Source of the DNA: JBCCGI01 sp039029355
Lineage (GTDB): Bacteria; Planctomycetota; UBA1135; GCA-002686595
Direction of reading: 5' to 3'
Assembly (NCBI GenBank): GCA_039029355.1
Contig: JBCCGI010000013.1
Span: 79,202-143,201, forward strand
DNA: 64,000 nt
Shown: piece by piece, positions 59,745 through 64,000 of the stretch
How the letters are laid out: each line of letters begins with the position of its first letter
How positions within the stretch are numbered: position 1 is the first letter of the stretch
Notes under the pieces: model-generated
Seen by the model: the letters and a program-made list of their open reading frames with translations, nothing else
Told to the model about the DNA's origin: nothing
Database searches by the model: none
Translations under genes and position numbers: made by a program

Positions 59745-60164
59745 ATGCAGCGCGCGAATCAGCCCCCCGCGCCCGGCTCGGCCCGCGGCGCCTGGCTCCT
59801 CCCGCCCCTCTTTCTGGGGGCCGCGATCGCTGCGTTCCTGTTCGTTCGGCAGGGCCCGACGTGGATCTTCGGGTGGGTCTTCGGCGGGCTGTTCGCCGTC
59901 GTTCTCGGCTGGATCATGACCTCGATCCTCTGGCCGGCACGGGCGGACCGCAGCTGCCCGGTCTGCGAGGCCGAAGCAATCGAGCGCGTCGACGTTCGAA
60001 CGACCTTCGGACGACGGTGCCGCGCCTGCGGCTGGCAGGATGAAACCCTCAGCACCTGGCTCCTCGCCGAGGAGGAAGAGGATCAGCTCGAGAACCTCGT
60101 CCTCGAGCAACGCCGGGCACGGCGCCGCGCCCGTCGGGTGGACAACCACGCCGCGGCGGACTAA
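59745..60164 (+). CDS. Small membrane protein with zinc ribbon
   Basis: 139 residues. Two membrane helices at about 15-33 (AWLLPPLFLGAAIAAFLFV) and 38-62 (TWIFGWVFGGLFAVVLGWIM) lead into a cytosolic zinc-ribbon with CPVC and CRAC pairs (SCPVCEAEA, RCRACGWQD). A Glu-rich then Arg-rich tail closes the protein (AEEEEDQLENLVLEQRRAR). No named family is recognised. It is followed after 12 bp by the bifunctional nuclease gene, so the two form one transcript. Confidence 0.75.
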   Translation: MQRANQPPAPGSARGAWLLPPLFLGAAIAAFLFVRQGPTWIFGWVFGGLFAVVLGWIMTSILWPARADRSCPVCEAEAIERVDVRTTFGRRCRACGWQDETLSTWLLAEEEEDQLENLVLEQRRARRRARRVDNHAAAD

Positions 60165-60176
60165 GAAGGGTCCAGG

Positions 60177-60599
60177 ATGGAGAGCGGCAAGATGATCCCC
60201 TGCACCCTCGGGCGCATCGTCCTGAGGGACGGCGAAGACAGCCAGTACATCTACCTGGCCGAGAGCGGAGGCCAGCGAGGCTTCCCGATCGTGATCGGCT
60301 GGAACGAAGTCCAGGAGATCCGCCGCGTGGTCCACGACAGCGATCCGCTGCGGCCGCTGACCCACCGGCTGGCCTACGACGTGATCGAGGCTCTGAACGC
60401 GTCGATCAAGCACGTGGACATCGTCGACCTCAAGGACAACACGTTCTTCGCTCAGCTCGTGCTCCAGAACGACGCCGGCGACGAGCTCGCGGTCGTCGAC
60501 TCGCGGCCGAGCGATGCGATCGCGCTGGCCCTGCGCGCCCGGTGCCCGATCCGGGTCGCCGAGTCGGTGATGAAGCGCGCGGCTCCGGACGCGGGGTAG
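60177..60599 (+). CDS. Bifunctional nuclease (BFN/DUF151) family protein
   Basis: 140 residues. The BFN domain covers the chain: VLRDGEDSQYIYLAESGGQR, FPIVIGWNEVQEIRRVVHDS, PLRPLTHRLAYDVIEALNAS, IVDLKDNTFFAQLVLQND and the hallmark VVDSRPSDAIALALRARCPI. Members bind DNA or RNA and in some plants and bacteria show RNase and DNase activity; several are only known as stress-related. It is the second gene of the pair with the zinc-ribbon membrane protein. A GC hairpin follows the stop at once. Confidence 0.9.
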   Translation: MESGKMIPCTLGRIVLRDGEDSQYIYLAESGGQRGFPIVIGWNEVQEIRRVVHDSDPLRPLTHRLAYDVIEALNASIKHVDIVDLKDNTFFAQLVLQNDAGDELAVVDSRPSDAIALALRARCPIRVAESVMKRAAPDAG

Positions 60600-60600
60600 A

Positions 60601-60624
60601 GGCGGGCCGGCGAGCAGGCCCGCC
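60601..60624 (+). terminator. GC hairpin after the bifunctional nuclease gene
   Basis: GGCGGGCC and GGCCCGCC form a perfect 8-bp stem directly after the stop codon, without a T-run. The remaining 250 bp to the sigma-factor gene hold only its promoter-like TATGCT. Confidence 0.5.
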
Positions 60625-60857
60625 GCGCGGGCGTTGGTGCTTGTGAGACAGCGGGACGGTGGAGGCATGGGGATCGAGGGCTGGGGCCTAGGGGAGTCGT
60701 GTCGCCGGCGTCGGGAGCGCACGTAGCTCTCCTCTCGCGCCTCCAGGACCGGCGAACGCCGCGTTGGTTTCACTCGCACCGGCGGAAACCCGAGGGACGC
60801 GATCCGGAGCCGGGCCCGCTTCGGCCGACCCATCCGCTCCCCCACCGATCGCTGGCG

Positions 60858-60863
60858 TATGCT
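60858..60863 (+). promoter_or_regulatory. Candidate -10 element for the ECF sigma/kinase operon, leaderless
   Basis: TATGCT ends 8 bases before the GTG start of the sigma-factor gene. No clear -35 is seen, so an alternative sigma, possibly the gene's own product, may read it. Confidence 0.35.
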
Positions 60864-60871
60864 TGTAAGCG

Positions 60872-61481
60872 GTGCAAGGCCCGACTCCGCCCCCTTCGAA
60901 TCCAACGCGCGCGGGAGAGACCACGCGGCTCCTGCGGCGCGTCGCCGACGGTGAGCAAGGGCTCGAGGGCCAGCTGCTCGAGCTGCTCTACGGCGAGCTC
61001 CGTCAGGTCGCCGGCGCCTTGATGCGCGGCGAGCGCGACGACCACACGCTTCAGCCGACGGCGCTCCTGCACGAGGCCTGGCTGCGCCTCGACCTGGGCG
61101 GGCTCGATGCCGGAAGCTGCCGGGGGCAGTTCCTCCGGCTCGCGTCACGGGCGATGCGGGGGGTCCTGGTGGACCACGCGCGCCGGCGCAACGCGCTCAA
61201 GCGCGGCTCGGGCCGGCGCCTGGTCGCGGTCGACGAGGAGGCCCAGCTCAGCGGCGAAGCCGGCGCCATCCGCGTCGACCAGGTGCTGGAGATCGAAGAG
61301 GTCCTGGGCCGTCTCGCCGGGCGCGATCCGGAGCTGGCGCAGATCGTCGAGATGCGCTTCTTCGGCGGGGTGTCCGCGGCAGAGATCGGCGCGGCGCTCG
61401 GCAAGACCCGCCGGCAGATCGAGGCCAGCTGGGCCTTTGCACGCGGGTGGCTGCGGCGCGAGTTGGAGCGCGGAGACGCCG

Positions 61482-61489
<8 letters not shown>
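60872..61489 (+). CDS. ECF sigma factor of the kinase-linked planctomycete type
   Basis: 205 residues. Region 2 is LLELLYGELRQVAGALMRGE, with TLQPTALLHEAWLRLDLGG and the FLRLASRAMRGVLVDHARRR core; region 4 is MRFFGGVSAAEIGAALGKTR followed by RQIEASWAFARGWLRREL. TALLHEAWLRL and VDHARRRNALKRG are marks of the TIGR02999-like ECF group that is typically encoded beside protein kinases. There is no anti-sigma gene; the kinase downstream probably controls it by phosphorylation. The GTG sits 8 bases after TATGCT. The last 8 bp overlap the kinase start. Confidence 0.93.
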
Positions 61490-63811
<2,322 letters not shown>

Positions 63812-63812
<1 letters not shown>

Positions 63813-63844
63813 CCGGCGCCGCGGCGATCCCGCCGCGGGCCGGC
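63812..63844 (+). terminator. Hairpin after the kinase gene
   Basis: GCCGGC-GC-CGCGGCG and CGCCGCG-G-GCCGGC form a near-perfect 13-bp stem with a 4-base loop, starting in the kinase stop codon. There is no T-run. Confidence 0.55.
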
Positions 63845-63861
63845 AAAGGAGGTCGGCTAGA

Positions 63862-64000
63862 TGTCCTGTCCAAGTACGTTGTTCACCCGAATCTCCCCGG
63901 GATCATGGGGGCTGAACCACCAGTCCCAGACCCCGAGGAGATCGAGTGAAGCTGCATGCTAACGCCAAGACGACGCCCAAGACCCGCCAGCTCCTGGTCC
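63862..64000 (+). mobile_element. Left end of an IS481-family insertion sequence
   Basis: The element probably begins TGTCCTGTCCAAGTACGTTG, because IS481 ends start with TGT. The six bases before it are GCTAGA, which fits the NCTAGN target known for IS481. The transposase start lies 84 bp inside. The element continues beyond the right edge, so the other end and target duplication cannot be checked. Local GC content is lower than in the flanking genes, which fits recent arrival. Confidence 0.8.
63946..64000 (+). CDS. IS481-family transposase, N-terminal fragment
   Basis: Only 18 residues are in view: MKLHANAKTTPKTRQLLV from a GTG with GAGGAG seven bases upstream. This start is characteristic of IS481 transposases (MKLHANA...), which continue into a winged-helix and a DDE catalytic domain. 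The frame stays open to the window edge. Confidence 0.85.
   Translation, partial: MKLHANAKTTPKTRQLLV

Overview
The window is one continuous piece of a very GC-rich bacterial chromosome. I infer a member of the Planctomycetota. The basis is the mix of gene types: a kinase-type protein ending in an SUMF1/FGE domain at the left edge, an ECF sigma factor translationally coupled to a large Ser/Thr kinase at the right edge, many secreted FG-GAP and beta-propeller proteins, a CRTAC1/ASPIC protein, and the weak use of Shine-Dalgarno sites. No rRNA or tRNA gene and no CRISPR array was seen. Only one mobile element is visible: the left end of an IS481-family insertion sequence that runs off the right edge.

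Layout. 1-6 kb: the end of an SUMF1 protein, then a TPR protein, a CRTAC1/ASPIC protein and a large FG-GAP protein on the minus strand. 6.2-10.6 kb, plus strand: arsenite methyltransferase, thiamine-phosphate synthase and a two-subunit cytochrome bd-type oxidase. 10.6-13.9 kb: a 7-bp satellite, then queA and a GT87-like mannosyltransferase whose coding region holds in-frame 9-bp repeats. 13.9-14.2 kb: a candidate structured RNA with its own terminator. 14.3-18.4 kb: a coupled minus-strand operon of a sigma-like protein, an unknown protein and a degenerate NtrC-type AAA+ protein. 18.6-26.3 kb: fabI, a CAAX-type membrane protease, an unknown acidic secreted protein and a four-gene GldA/F/G plus DUF4340 ABC operon. 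26.4-32.6 kb: a secreted FG-GAP protein, an M14 carboxypeptidase and a copper radical oxidase. 32.7-44.2 kb: orphan DNA methyltransferase, alpha/beta hydrolase, DUF2959 lipoprotein, Ni superoxide dismutase, acetyltransferase, M3 peptidase, inositol-phosphate synthase, a membrane/YdjY pair and an M16 double peptidase. 44.3-49.3 kb: a signalling island of solute-binding protein, response regulator and soluble histidine kinase, divergent from a membrane histidine kinase. 49.4-53.6 kb: an S41 peptidase and two related secreted propeller proteins. 54-60.6 kb: an unusual ThyX, a giant HEAT-repeat protein, NAD(P)HX dehydratase, asparaginase, a zinc-ribbon membrane protein and a bifunctional nuclease. 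60.8-64 kb: the ECF sigma/kinase pair and the IS481 end.

How it works together. Much of the window encodes the cell surface: at least nine proteins carry signal peptides, and five of them seem to end in the same roughly 100-residue beta-rich module. The regulatory genes cluster in three places (sigma-like/pseudo-activator operon, two-component island, ECF/kinase pair). Many minus-strand neighbours overlap by 4 bp (ATGA, GTGA or TTGA), which suggests translational coupling. Several genes have a TAnnnT element 6-9 bases before the start codon, which suggests leaderless transcripts.
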